This document shows, piece after piece, positions 35,541 through 45,048 of a stretch of DNA of 64,000 nucleotides. The position numbers were made by a program, and so were the translations under genes. Origin of the DNA: Bradyrhizobium sp. Y36. Its GTDB lineage: Bacteria > Pseudomonadota > Alphaproteobacteria > Rhizobiales > Xanthobacteraceae. A model generated the notes under the pieces. That model did no database searches. It saw only the letters and a list, made by a program, of their open reading frames with translations, and was not told the origin of the DNA. How positions within the stretch are numbered: position 1 is the first letter of the stretch; each line of letters opens with the position of its first letter. The stretch covers positions 1 through 64,000 of the forward strand of contig NZ_NWTI01000005.1 of assembly GCF_002531575.1 (NCBI RefSeq). Direction: 5' to 3'.

Positions 35541-35555
35541 GCTGGAGGTGCGGCG

Positions 35556-36338
35556 ATGTCGGCGATTGATCTGTTTGGCCTGCTGGTGCCCATAACCTAT
35601 CTCGTGATGCTCGCCATCGAGCGCCTGATCCCGGCGCGCCAGTTTCCGGACATTCCCTATTGGCGGCTCAGGGGGTTTTGCTTCCTGACGGTGCAGGGCC
35701 TGCTGGCCACGCTGACCCCGCTGCTGATCCCGGAAGCCTGGCTGGAGCGGCACAGGCTGATGGACCTCACCGGCCTCGGCGTCGCCGCGGGTGCGGTGCT
35801 CGGTTATGTGGTGCTGTCCCTCGTCAATTACGGCTGGCACCGCAGCGCGCACACGTTTCCCCTGATGTGGCGGCTGTTTCACCAGATCCATCACAGCCCG
35901 CAACGCATGGACATGTCGGGCGCGGCGCTGTTCCATCCGCTGGAGACGGTCGCATTCTTTGCGATCGCGTCGGTGGTGACGACGCTGGTGCTCGGGCTCG
36001 ATCCGGTCGCGGCGGCTGCGACCGGCTACATCGCGGCCTTCTACGGCTATTTCCAGCACATGAACGTGCGCACGCCGCAATGGCTCGGCTTCATCATCCA
36101 GCGGCCGGAGGCGCATTGCATCCATCATCAGCGTGACGTGCACGCCTACAATTACGGCGACCTGCCGATCTGGGACATGCTGCTCGGCACCTTCCGCAAT
36201 CCGGCGAGCTTCGCGGGCGCGGTCGGCTTCGACAAACCGGCGACCGACCGGCTTGGTGCGATGCTCGGCTTCGCCGACGTGAACCAGCCCGCGGCCGGGC
36301 AGAACAACCTCGGCCGCAGACCCAACGCGATCGGCTAA
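35556..36338 (+). CDS. Sterol desaturase/fatty acid hydroxylase family protein
   Basis: A 260-aa membrane enzyme with four or five helices and the histidine clusters of the di-iron hydroxylase superfamily: WHRSAHTFPLMWRLFHQIHH (HxxxH and HxxHH) and AHCIHHQRDVHAYNYGDLP. Members hydroxylate or desaturate sterols, carotenoids or fatty acyl chains. ATG 35556 follows GGAGG by seven bases. Control by the adjacent TetR is likely. The substrate cannot be told from the sequence. Confidence 0.88.
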   Translation: MSAIDLFGLLVPITYLVMLAIERLIPARQFPDIPYWRLRGFCFLTVQGLLATLTPLLIPEAWLERHRLMDLTGLGVAAGAVLGYVVLSLVNYGWHRSAHTFPLMWRLFHQIHHSPQRMDMSGAALFHPLETVAFFAIASVVTTLVLGLDPVAAAATGYIAAFYGYFQHMNVRTPQWLGFIIQRPEAHCIHHQRDVHAYNYGDLPIWDMLLGTFRNPASFAGAVGFDKPATDRLGAMLGFADVNQPAAGQNNLGRRPNAIG

Positions 36339-36357
36339 ATCGCGCAGTCCTTGCGGC

Positions 36358-38280
36358 TCAGCCCATCGCCTCGAGCTCGTCGATCATCCCGGCGATGACC
36401 GAAAGGCCGCCGTCCCAGAATTTGGGATCCTTGGCATCGAGCCCGAAGGGGCGCAGCAGCTCGGAATAATGCTTGGTGCCGCCGGCGGCGAGCATGTCGA
36501 GATAGCGCTCGGCAAAGCCCTCGGCCGCGTTCTCGTAGACCGCATAGAGCGAGTTCACGAGGCAATCGCCGAAGGCATAGGCGTAGACGTAGAACGGCGA
36601 ATGGATGAAGTGCGGGATGTACATCCAGTAGTTCTCGTAGCCCGCCTTGATCTCGATCGCGGGCCCGAGACTCTCGCCCTGCACCGAAAGCCAGATCTCG
36701 CCAAGCCGCGTCGCGGTGAGCTCGCCGTTCTTGCGTTCGGTGTGGACCGCGCGCTCGAAGGAGTAGAACGCGATCTGCCGCACCACGGTGTTGATCATGT
36801 CCTCGACCTTGCCCGCCAGCAGCGCCTGGCGCTGCTTGGCGCTCTTGGTCTGCGCCAACAGCCGGCGGAAGGTCAGCATCTCGCCGAACACGCTTGCGGT
36901 CTCCGCCAGCGTCAGCGGCGTCGGCGCCATCAGCGCGCCGTTGCTCGCCGCCAGCACCTGGTGCACGCCATGGCCGAGCTCGTGCGCGAGCGTCATCACG
37001 TCGCGCGGCTTGCCCTGGTAGTTCATGAGCACGTAAGGGTGCGCCGACGGCGTCGTCGGATGCGAGAATGCGCCGGGCGCCTTGCCCGGCCGCACCGGCG
37101 CGTCGATCCAGCGATCGGTGAAGAAACGCTCGGCGATATCAGCCATCTTGGGCGAGAAGCCACGATAGGCCGTCAGCACCATGTTGCGCGCGTCCGGCCA
37201 GCCGATGGTGTCGGTCGCCGCAAAGGGCAGCGGCGCGTTGCGATCCCAATAGGCCAGCCGCTTCTTGCCGAACCACTTCGCCTTCAGCGCGTAATAGCGA
37301 TGCGACAGCTTTGGATAGGCCGCGCGGACCGAGGCGACCAGCGCATCCACCACCTCGCGCTCGACGCGGTTGTTGAGGTGGCGGGAATCCGCGACGTCCT
37401 GAAACCCGCGCCAGCGGTCGGAGATGTCCTTGTCCTTGGCGAGCGTGTTGGTGATCAGCGCAAAGGTGCGCTCATTGGCCTTGAAGGTCTTTGCCAGGGC
37501 TTCCGCCGCGCTCTTGCGCTTTGAGCCGTCGCGGTCCTGCAACAGATTGAGCGTCGGCTCGATTGCGAGCTCCTTGGACCCGACCTTGAAACGCAGGCCG
37601 GAGATGGTCTGGTCGAACAGCCGGTTGAAGGCGGAATAGCCGGTCTGTGCCTTTTCCAGGAAAAGCTGCTCCAGCTTGTCGTCGAGCTGATACGGCTTCT
37701 CCTTGCGCAAATCCTCGATCCACGGGCGGTAGTGCGCGAGCTCGGCGGCTTGCATCGCACGGTTCAAAATATCGTCATCGACGCGATTGAGCTCGAGCGC
37801 GAAAAACAACAGATGCGTGGACGCGGCCGTCAACCGCTCGGAAACATCGCCGTAAAACTTTGAAATCGCAGGGTCCACGCTGTCACCGGCATGGACGAGG
37901 CCGGCATAGGAGCCGAGGCGGCCGGCGAGATCGTCGATCGCCTCATAGCGTCGCACGGCCTCCGCGAGCCATTTTCCGCCATCTTCGTTTGCTGTCCCTG
38001 TCGCGAGCTTGCCCTTGTAGTCGGTCTCGAACGCGACGCAGTCGGCATCCATCCTTTCGAGATCGCGTGCCACTTCCGGCGCATCGATCCCGGAATAGAG
38101 ATCGGCGAGGTTCCACTCGGGAAGCTTGCCGGTCTTGCTCGCGGGCTTTGCGAGTGACGTTTTGGAGGACTTTGCCTTGGCTGCAGATTTCTTGGCGGCG
38201 GATTTCTTGACAGCGGACGTCTTGGCGGCAGGCTTGCGGAGAGCAGGCTTTTTCAGGGCGTTCTTGAAGCGCGAATTCAT
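36358..38280 (-). CDS. pepF: M3-family oligoendopeptidase F (PepF) with Lys/Ala-rich extension
   Basis: A 640-aa metallopeptidase that cuts short peptides in the cytoplasm. The zinc site is LAHELGHGVHQVL (HExxH, near residue 430), and the family pieces KPYQLDDKLEQLFLEKAQTG and GYENYWMYIPHFIHSPFYVY are present. Before the domain lies a tail of about 50 residues, mostly Lys, Ala and Ser (KKPALRKPAAKTSAVKKSAA), unlike usual PepF of about 600 aa. The tail resembles histone H1-like DNA-binding tails. It is convergent with the hydroxylase gene. Confidence 0.9.
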   Translation of the reverse strand: MNSRFKNALKKPALRKPAAKTSAVKKSAAKKSAAKAKSSKTSLAKPASKTGKLPEWNLADLYSGIDAPEVARDLERMDADCVAFETDYKGKLATGTANEDGGKWLAEAVRRYEAIDDLAGRLGSYAGLVHAGDSVDPAISKFYGDVSERLTAASTHLLFFALELNRVDDDILNRAMQAAELAHYRPWIEDLRKEKPYQLDDKLEQLFLEKAQTGYSAFNRLFDQTISGLRFKVGSKELAIEPTLNLLQDRDGSKRKSAAEALAKTFKANERTFALITNTLAKDKDISDRWRGFQDVADSRHLNNRVEREVVDALVASVRAAYPKLSHRYYALKAKWFGKKRLAYWDRNAPLPFAATDTIGWPDARNMVLTAYRGFSPKMADIAERFFTDRWIDAPVRPGKAPGAFSHPTTPSAHPYVLMNYQGKPRDVMTLAHELGHGVHQVLAASNGALMAPTPLTLAETASVFGEMLTFRRLLAQTKSAKQRQALLAGKVEDMINTVVRQIAFYSFERAVHTERKNGELTATRLGEIWLSVQGESLGPAIEIKAGYENYWMYIPHFIHSPFYVYAYAFGDCLVNSLYAVYENAAEGFAERYLDMLAAGGTKHYSELLRPFGLDAKDPKFWDGGLSVIAGMIDELEAMG

Positions 38281-38407
38281 TGTGTGGGAAACCTGTGTTC
38301 AACAATCGCGACGGCGGGCGGGGGCATCAAGGTTTAAGAGTGCGTTAATCGGCTTCGGCCAGAGTGACCCGATTCGAGACAGATAGTAGTAGCGTGCGGG
38401 GAGCACC

Positions 38408-39904
38408 ATGGCTGCCAGTATTTTGATCGCCGACGACGACGCCGTAGCCCGCCGGCTGGTCGAGAACATGGTGCAGAAATGCGGCTATGAGACGGTCGTC
38501 GTGGACTCCGGCGACGCTGCGATCGCCGCCCTCACCGCCCCGGACGCGCCGGCCATCGACGCCGTGATCCTCGATCTCGTGATGCCCGGCCTCGACGGTA
38601 TGGGCGTGCTGGCGAAAATCCGCGAAGCGGGCCTCAGCGTACCCGTCATCGTGCAGACCGCCCATGGCGGCATCGACAATGTGATCTCGGCGATGCGCGC
38701 AGGCGCAGCCGATTTCGTGGTCAAGCCGGTCGGGGTGGAGCGGCTCCAGGTCTCGCTTCGCAATGCTCTCAACGCCTCCGCGCTCAAGGGCGAATTGCAG
38801 CGCATCCGCCACAGCCGCGAGGGGCGCCTCACCTTCTCCGATATCATCACCCGCGCCGAGGCCATGGCGGGCGTCATGCGCGCCGCACAGAAGGCCGCGA
38901 ACTCCGCCATTCCCGTGCTGATCGAAGGCGATTCAGGCGTCGGCAAGGAGATGTTCGCGCGCGCCATCCATGGCAGCGGCGAGCGCAAGACCAAGCCCTT
39001 CGTCGCGGTCAATTGCGGCGCGATCCCCGACAACCTCGTCGAGTCCATTCTGTTCGGCCATGAAAAGGGTGCCTTCACCGGCGCCACCGAGCGGCACATG
39101 GGCAAGTTCGTCGAGGCCCATGGCGGCACGCTGTTTCTGGACGAGGTCAGCGAGCTGCCGCTGACCGCGCAGGTCAAGCTGCTGCGCGCGCTCCAGGAAG
39201 GCGCAGTGGAAGCCGTCGGCGGCCGTAAGCCCGTCAAGGTCGACGTCCGCATCGTCTCGGCAACCAACCGCAAGCTGCTGGAGCGGGTGAAACAGGGACA
39301 CTTCCGCGAAGACCTGTTCTATCGCCTGCACGTGCTGCCGTTGACGATCCCCTCGCTCCGGGCCCGGCGCGAGGACATCCCGCATCTGCTCCGGCATTTC
39401 CTGGCGCGCTTTGCCGCCGAGGAGAACCGCCAGATTACCGGCATCAGTGGCGAGGCCATGGCGCATCTCGCTCAGCTCGACTGGCCCGGCAACATCCGCC
39501 AGCTCGAGAACGCGGTCTACCGCGCCGTGGTGATGAGCGACGGCGACCAGCTCGGCCTCAATGATTTCCCCCTGCTCGCCTCGCAGCCACACCCCATCAA
39601 CGAGATTCCGACCGCACCCCTGATGCTCGAGCCGGCAGCGACCCCTTCGGTGGTGTCGGGTAATGACATACCGATCGCTCCGCTCCCCGCCGCGGGAACT
39701 CTGGCGATGCTGACCCCGACCGGCGATGTCCGTCCTCTCGACGACATGGAGAACGAGATCATCCGCTTTGCGATCTCGCATTATCGCGGCCAGATGTCCG
39801 AGGTGGCCCGCCGCCTCAAAATCGGCCGGTCCACCCTCTACCGCAAACTCGACGAGGCCGGGGTTCCCGGACATGGCGGGAAAAGCGGCGAAGAGACGCA
39901 CTGA
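38408..39904 (+). CDS. Sigma-54-dependent response regulator, NtrC-type
   Basis: A 498-aa regulator: receiver domain (residues 5-120) with phospho-acceptor Asp in VILDLVMPGLDG, AAA+ domain (about 145-375) with Walker A EGDSGVGKE, the sigma-54 contact loop GAFTGA and FLDEVSELP, and a Fis-type helix-turn-helix at the C-terminus (SEVARRLKIGRSTLYRKLDE). A Pro/Ala-rich linker joins the last two. It is intact for activating RpoN promoters. No histidine kinase adjoins, so it is an orphan; its targets are unknown. Confidence 0.93.
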   Translation: MAASILIADDDAVARRLVENMVQKCGYETVVVDSGDAAIAALTAPDAPAIDAVILDLVMPGLDGMGVLAKIREAGLSVPVIVQTAHGGIDNVISAMRAGAADFVVKPVGVERLQVSLRNALNASALKGELQRIRHSREGRLTFSDIITRAEAMAGVMRAAQKAANSAIPVLIEGDSGVGKEMFARAIHGSGERKTKPFVAVNCGAIPDNLVESILFGHEKGAFTGATERHMGKFVEAHGGTLFLDEVSELPLTAQVKLLRALQEGAVEAVGGRKPVKVDVRIVSATNRKLLERVKQGHFREDLFYRLHVLPLTIPSLRARREDIPHLLRHFLARFAAEENRQITGISGEAMAHLAQLDWPGNIRQLENAVYRAVVMSDGDQLGLNDFPLLASQPHPINEIPTAPLMLEPAATPSVVSGNDIPIAPLPAAGTLAMLTPTGDVRPLDDMENEIIRFAISHYRGQMSEVARRLKIGRSTLYRKLDEAGVPGHGGKSGEETH

Positions 39905-40251
39905 GCCTGATGCGAACGAAGGTTCGCGGGGCGATGCGAGAGTGGCTGTAAGCCGTTCGCATGACGACAGAATTCGACCGCGACTTGAACCGTGACTTGG
40001 AAGTGACAGACACAGGGAAAAGCGCGCAGGCCAAGCGCACAATCCGTTGCCAAGAGGCTTCCTTGAAGTCAGTTTGGCGTGAGTTGTCCCGGTTAGCGCT
40101 GGCTGCAAAATCGGGGCCTGTATATCGTCTGCGTCAGAATCGTTGCGTGCAGGCGTGCAACTTTCGAGAGGCCGGCGCGATTTAGCCGAAGCTCAATAGG
40201 CGATAACGAAGCTGTTCCATGAGGGACAGTTCACCCGAGGGGTGCGACACA
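39905..40251. other. Upstream region of the L,D-transpeptidase gene
   Basis: These 347 bases hold no gene I accept. A 74-codon frame at 39961-40185 begins MTTEFDRDLNRDLEVTDTGK but has no homology, no good ribosome site and ends in random-looking sequence. A short direct repeat (GACCGCGACTTG and ACCGTGACTTGG) lies at about 39978-40000. The promoter of the L,D-transpeptidase gene should be here; its GAGGGG ribosome site is at about 40237-40242. Confidence 0.4.
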
Positions 40252-42480
40252 ATGCGGAACTGTTTGAACCACCGTGCAGGCTTCGACCGTGTCTTGATGA
40301 CGGTCGCGGCAACCTTCCTCACGGTGTCGGCCAGCTCAGCCCTGGCGCAGGATCAGGCGCGCAGCAGCGCCGCCGAGCTCGCGATCGAAGCCGCGATCCC
40401 GCGTCCCGAGCCGGCCAACGTCCCGCCGCCGACCGCGTCCGACATCAAGCTCGACACCACCGCCACCGTTCAGGACGTCGCCAAGGAGCCGGCCAAGGAG
40501 CCCGTGAGGGCTGACGTCGCACCTGCCCCGGACAAGGTCGAGAGCAAGCCGTCCGACGTCGCCACGACGCCCGCCCCCGAGGCGCCGAAGAGCGAGACCG
40601 CCAAAACCGAACCTTCGAAGACTGAGCCCGCCAAGACTGAGACCGCCAAGACCGAGCCCGTAAAGGCCGACACCGCGACGGCTACGCCGGCCGCGCCTGC
40701 GGCACCCGCCAGCGCTGCGGCTCCGGCCGCCGAGCCGGTGAAGGCCGCGAGCAATGTCCCCGCCGCCGACCAGCCGGTCGCCGACAAGCTCAAGGACATC
40801 ATCGGCAGCAAGACTTCGCGTCATTTCGACCGCAAGAACGAGCGCGCGGCGGTCGAGAAATTTTACGGCGCACGCGACTTCGCGCCGGTCTGGACCCAGG
40901 GCGGCAGCCTGACCCAAGCAGCCAAGGGCGTCATCGCCCGGCTGAAGGACGCGGCCTCCGACGGCCTCAATCCCGCCGACTATCCGCTGCCGGATTTCGC
41001 CAGCGCGACCACGCCCGATGCGCTCGCCGATGCCGAGCTCAAGCTCACCGCCAGCATGTTCGACTACGCGCGCCAGGCGCAGAGCGGCCGCATGCATTGG
41101 TCGCAGGTCTCTGGCGACATCCTCTATCCCGAGCATCCGGTCGACCCGAACGAGGTGCTCGCCAAAATCACCACCGCGACCGACGCATCGGCCGCGCTTG
41201 ACAGCTACAACCCGCCGCACAAGCTCTACAAGGAGCTGAAGGCCAAGCTCGCGGAGCTGCGCGGTCAGGGCAATGGCCCGGTGATCGAGATCGCCGATGG
41301 TCCGGCGCTGAAATACATCCCGGCCACCAAGAAGCAGGCTGAGGTGGTCGTGGAAGATCCGCGCGTGCCGCAGCTCCGCGCCAAGCTCGGCCTCGCCGAC
41401 AACGCGAACGACACCCGCTACGACGCGGCCGTCGCCGAAGCCGTGCGCAAATTCCAGAGCGGCGCCGAGATGAAGGCGACCGGCATCCTCGACGACAAGA
41501 CGGTCAAGGCGCTCAACACCCCGAAGCGCGACAAGCAGATCGACGTCGTGCTGGTCAACATGGAGCGCTGGCGCTGGCTGCCGCGCGACCTCGGCGCGCC
41601 CGCGCTGGGCGATGCCTATGTGATCCTCAACATTCCCGACTACACGCTGAAGGTGATGCAGCGCGGCCAGCAGGTCTGGACCACCCGCGTCGTCACCGGC
41701 AAGCCGGGCACGCATGCGACCCCGCTGCTGACCGAGACGATGAAGTACATCACGGTCAACCCGACCTGGAACGTGCCGCCGTCGATCGTCTACAACGAGT
41801 ACCTGCCGGCGCTTCAGCAGGACCCGACGGTGCTGCAGCGCATGGGCCTCAAGCTCGAACAGAACCGCGACGGCTCGGTGCACATCTCGCAGCCCCCCGG
41901 TGAAGCCAATGCGCTCGGCCGCATCCGCTTCAACTTCCCGAACAAGTTCCTGGTCTATCAGCACGACACGCCGGACAAGAACCTGTTCGCCCGGGACGAT
42001 CGCGCCTTCAGCCATGGCTGCATGCGCGTGCAATATCCGGATCAATATGCGTCCGTGCTGCTCAACATCGCCATGCCGAACGAGAAGTACACGCCCGAGC
42101 GCGTGCGCAGCATGTACGGCAAGAGCGAGATCGACCTGAAATTCCCGACGCCGGTCCCGGTCAACATCACCTATCAGACCGCCTTCGTCGACGACGCCGG
42201 CAAGCTGCAATTCCGCAAGGACGTCTATGGCCGCGACGCGACCATGATCAACATCTTGAAGAACAACCGCGGCAAGGATCTCGAGGCTGTCGTTGCGCAC
42301 TCGCAGCCGAGCTATTCGCGCCCGGCGACGACCCTGCCCTCCGGCGTGGCGGTGGCCAACAATGGCGGCGGCTTCGGCTCGTCCGGCCCGAACTTCTTCG
42401 AACGGCTGTTCGGGGCGCCGACCCCGCCGCCGGCGCCGGTCGGCCGCCGGCCGCAGCAGCAGCGGGTGTTCACCCGTTAA
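40252..42480 (+). CDS. L,D-transpeptidase, YcbB-like
   Basis: A 742-aa periplasmic enzyme that makes 3-3 cross-links in peptidoglycan. A signal peptide ends ASSALAQDQ; a long Pro/Ala/Glu/Thr/Lys-rich linker with TEPAKTETAKTEPVK-type repeats runs to about residue 175; then come a scaffold domain, a peptidoglycan-binding domain (TRYDAAVAEAVRKFQSGAEM) and the YkuD catalytic domain with SHGCMRV, Cys near residue 590. The tail is Gly/Pro-rich. I chose ATG 40252, with GAGGGG nine bases upstream, over an earlier ATG at 40219. It is followed by another peptidoglycan-type enzyme gene. Confidence 0.92.
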   Translation: MRNCLNHRAGFDRVLMTVAATFLTVSASSALAQDQARSSAAELAIEAAIPRPEPANVPPPTASDIKLDTTATVQDVAKEPAKEPVRADVAPAPDKVESKPSDVATTPAPEAPKSETAKTEPSKTEPAKTETAKTEPVKADTATATPAAPAAPASAAAPAAEPVKAASNVPAADQPVADKLKDIIGSKTSRHFDRKNERAAVEKFYGARDFAPVWTQGGSLTQAAKGVIARLKDAASDGLNPADYPLPDFASATTPDALADAELKLTASMFDYARQAQSGRMHWSQVSGDILYPEHPVDPNEVLAKITTATDASAALDSYNPPHKLYKELKAKLAELRGQGNGPVIEIADGPALKYIPATKKQAEVVVEDPRVPQLRAKLGLADNANDTRYDAAVAEAVRKFQSGAEMKATGILDDKTVKALNTPKRDKQIDVVLVNMERWRWLPRDLGAPALGDAYVILNIPDYTLKVMQRGQQVWTTRVVTGKPGTHATPLLTETMKYITVNPTWNVPPSIVYNEYLPALQQDPTVLQRMGLKLEQNRDGSVHISQPPGEANALGRIRFNFPNKFLVYQHDTPDKNLFARDDRAFSHGCMRVQYPDQYASVLLNIAMPNEKYTPERVRSMYGKSEIDLKFPTPVPVNITYQTAFVDDAGKLQFRKDVYGRDATMINILKNNRGKDLEAVVAHSQPSYSRPATTLPSGVAVANNGGGFGSSGPNFFERLFGAPTPPPAPVGRRPQQQRVFTR

Positions 42481-42749
42481 GCCTCAGCAGCCCCCATTTC
42501 TCGAATTCTACAACGAAATCAACGGCCTCGTCCCATGGATGGGGCCGTTTAACGTTAACCATTGTCCACCTGTCCCCGGGCAGAGGGCGTTTTTTTGCCA
42601 CAGTGAACCGGTTAGGATTGTATTCTGACTTGGTTTGGGGGCGGGAAGGTCAACCTCGAATTAACCTTCTCGCTTTAAGAAAGCGTTCATCCTCTTTCGC
42701 GCGCTAACGGGGTTGGCGGGAGAGTCCATTTTGAACGCTCGTCGACTGG

Positions 42750-44360
42750 GTGGGCTCATACGTGCTGACTTGTCTCGCACGCCAATTCGCTGTGCTGTCG
42801 TTGTCCCATGCGGGAGTGAAGGTCGGATCCAGGATCGGCCTTGCTGCCGCATTGCTGCTGGCTGCCGCCGGCTCGGTTCATAACGCCGCCGCGCTGAACG
42901 AGACCAAGACGCTCTCCTTCCACCACACCCATTCCGGCGAAGACCTCACCGTCACCTTCAAGCGCGATGGCCGCTACGACGAGGGCGCGCTGAAGCAGCT
43001 GAACCACTTCCTGCGCGACTGGCGCACCCAGGACGAGACGGTCATGGACCGCCGCCTGTTCGACATCCTCTGGGAAGTCTACCGCGACGTCGACGGCAAG
43101 CAGCCGATCCAGATCATCTCCTCCTACCGCTCCCCCGCCACCAACGCCATGCTTCGCCGCCGCTCCTCCGGGGTGGCGCGCTTCAGCCAGCACATGCTGG
43201 GCCATGCGATGGACTTCTACATTCCGGGCGTGCCGCTGGAGCAGATCCGCTTCGCCGGCCTGCGCCTGCAGCGCGGCGGCGTCGGGTTCTATCCGACCTC
43301 CGGCTCGCCCTTCGTGCATCTGGACACCGGCAGCATCCGGCACTGGCCGCGCATGACGCATGACCAGCTCGCCCGCGTCTTCCCGGACGGCAAGACGGTG
43401 CATCTGCCGACCGACGGCACGCCGCTGAAGGGCTATGAGCTCGCCAAGGCCGAGATCGAGCGCCGCGGCAACGGCGACGACGCCGGCAGCAGCAAGCCCA
43501 ACTTCTTCGCCGCGCTGTTCAAGGGCAAGTCGGCCGCGCCGGCGGCCAGCAGCGACGAGGATGACGAGGGCGCGCCTGCACCTGCCGCGAAGCCGGCGGC
43601 ACCGACCGTCGTCGCAGCCGCCGCCAAGCCCGCCGAACCGGTGCCGACGCCGCGTGCCAAGCCGCAGATCGCCAATGCGATCCAGCTCGCCTCGGCCGAT
43701 GCGCAGCTCGTTGCGCCGCCCAAGCCGAAGCCCGCGCCGGTGGCCGACAAGGCCGCTTCCGGCAAGCCGGAGACCCCCGCCGACATCATCAATGCCCGCG
43801 GCTTCTGGGATGACGTCCCGACCGCGCCGCAACAGGCAACGCCGGCGCAGGTCGCCGCGCTGAAGGCCCGCCAGGCCCTTGCCGCCGCCACCGATCCGCA
43901 ACCGACCGCAAGCGTGTCCAACTCGGCCCTCCAGGCGCTGGCTTTCGCGCCGGCCGCCTCCCCGGTCGACCGCGCCAACGTCGTCGCGGCCTCGGCGCCG
44001 ATCCCGCGTTCCGCCCGCCCCCGCAACGTCGCCCAGGCGACCGAGATCAATACGGTGGTCGGCAAGAGCAAAGACGGCATGGTGGCCACCGCAACCCGCC
44101 TCTCCGCCGCCAAGGGCGAGAGCGTCTGGCTCAAGATCGTGATGCTGTCGCCGAGCGCCAGCCGCGCGATGTCGGTGACGCTGATGGGCGAGCTCGATAC
44201 GGCAGCGCTGCGCGGCTATTTCGTCAAGCCGCAAGCCGTGGTCGCGATGGGTTTTGCCGACGATCCGATGCAGGGCCTGTCCTGCGACAGTTTCTCGGGC
44301 AGCGCGACCGCAAAACTCCAGACGACGTCGTTCGTCATGCGGACTGCGGCGCTGCACTGA
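42750..44360 (+). CDS. DUF882/YcbK-like (M15-type) envelope protein
   Basis: A 536-aa exported protein. The signal region IGLAAALLLAAAGSVHNAAA is followed by a DUF882/peptidase M15-like domain (about residues 50-215) with IQIISSYRSPATNAMLRRRS, HMLGHAMDFYIPG and SPFVHLDTG, the histidine and aspartate positions that bind zinc in M15 enzymes. The second half is Ala/Pro-rich with a small C-terminal domain (GMVATATRLSAAKGESVWLK). The start is uncertain; GTG 42750 gives the longest frame. In E. coli ycbK follows ycbB, as here, supporting a joint role in wall remodelling. Confidence 0.85.
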   Translation: MGSYVLTCLARQFAVLSLSHAGVKVGSRIGLAAALLLAAAGSVHNAAALNETKTLSFHHTHSGEDLTVTFKRDGRYDEGALKQLNHFLRDWRTQDETVMDRRLFDILWEVYRDVDGKQPIQIISSYRSPATNAMLRRRSSGVARFSQHMLGHAMDFYIPGVPLEQIRFAGLRLQRGGVGFYPTSGSPFVHLDTGSIRHWPRMTHDQLARVFPDGKTVHLPTDGTPLKGYELAKAEIERRGNGDDAGSSKPNFFAALFKGKSAAPAASSDEDDEGAPAPAAKPAAPTVVAAAAKPAEPVPTPRAKPQIANAIQLASADAQLVAPPKPKPAPVADKAASGKPETPADIINARGFWDDVPTAPQQATPAQVAALKARQALAAATDPQPTASVSNSALQALAFAPAASPVDRANVVAASAPIPRSARPRNVAQATEINTVVGKSKDGMVATATRLSAAKGESVWLKIVMLSPSASRAMSVTLMGELDTAALRGYFVKPQAVVAMGFADDPMQGLSCDSFSGSATAKLQTTSFVMRTAALH

Positions 44361-44381
44361 CGCCTCCACAAACTCAGTCAG

Positions 44382-44468
44382 GTAACCCGGATGGAGCGCA
44401 AGCGTGATCCGGGATTCCGTCCGTGCGCTGAGTTCATCCCGGATTTCGCTTCGCTCCATCCGGGCTAC
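44382..44468. repeat. Long palindromic intergenic repeat, copy 1
   Basis: The element begins GTAACCCGGATGGAGCGCAA and ends with the near complement TTCGCTTCGCTCCATCCGGG then CTAC, with a second short dyad inside (GATCCGGGATT). It matches a dispersed Bradyrhizobium repeat type. A second copy lies at 44938-45020, so the pair brackets the DUF1801 gene. Confidence 0.65.
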
Positions 44469-44475
44469 GAGTGAC

Positions 44476-44901
44476 CTACCGCGCCTTCCTGCCCCGCCGG
44501 TCGAGATGGTAGGTCAGCGCCAGCGACAGGCAGACCGATAGCGCCTGCTTCGGCAGCCTGCCCGTCACAGGCACCAGCAAAGCCCGCGTCTGCCGATATT
44601 CGAACTGGTCGGGAAAGCGGTCGCGAAAATTGTCGACCAGCGTCGTCTTGCAGTTGAACAGAACGGCGGCCCGGTCGGAATCCCCGAGGCGTCCGAGCCG
44701 GATCGTCGAGCCGCTACCGGACTCATCGGTCAGATAGGCCGGCTCGCCCCATTTCAGCGTCTCGGTCAGCTTGCCGACACCGTCATGCGCCGCGGCGGCC
44801 GCAAAAATCAGCTCGCGCACCTGAAGCAGCCGCTTGCCGATCGGCGCCGGAAGGGCATTGAAGGCACGGCTCACCTCGCGCGGCAGCGGTGGCGCGTTCA
44901 T
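44476..44901 (-). CDS. DUF1801-family protein
   Basis: A 141-aa soluble protein. ELIFAAAAAHDGVGKLTETL, KWGEPAYLTDESGSGSTIRL and the Phe-Asn-Cys-Lys-Thr-Thr segment followed by VDNFRDRFPDQFEYRQTRAL match the DUF1801 fold (a small alpha/beta domain of unknown function, sometimes fused to regulators). The gene lies between two copies of a palindromic repeat, which suggests it stands as its own transcription unit. Confidence 0.75.
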   Translation of the reverse strand: MNAPPLPREVSRAFNALPAPIGKRLLQVRELIFAAAAAHDGVGKLTETLKWGEPAYLTDESGSGSTIRLGRLGDSDRAAVLFNCKTTLVDNFRDRFPDQFEYRQTRALLVPVTGRLPKQALSVCLSLALTYHLDRRGRKAR

Positions 44902-44937
44902 TGGCGTCTCCGTTCACGAGCGAAACACGCGCAATTT

Positions 44938-45020
44938 GTAGCCCGGATGGAGCGCAAGCGTAACCCGGGGACATGCCCCCACAGCAAGAACCCGGACTTC
45001 GCTTGCGCTCCATCCGGCTC
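44938..45020. repeat. Long palindromic intergenic repeat, copy 2
   Basis: It starts GTAGCCCGGATGGAGCGCAA and closes with GACTTCGCTTGCGCTCCATC then CGG. The left arm is nearly identical to copy 1 at 44382-44468. It lies between the DUF1801 and GapR-like genes. Confidence 0.65.
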
Positions 45021-45048
45021 GCGGCTGTCATGCTCGAGGCGAGACGCC

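Noticed and set aside
39961..40185. A 74-codon frame upstream of the L,D-transpeptidase
   Set aside because: No ribosome site, no recognisable family and a random-looking second half; more likely leader DNA.
40336..42300. A 654-codon frame antisense to the L,D-transpeptidase
   Set aside because: The sense frame has the SHGCMR catalytic motif and signal peptide.
42756..44459. A 567-codon frame antisense to the DUF882 gene
   Set aside because: Composition is Arg/Gly/Ala filler; the sense frame has clear M15-like motifs.
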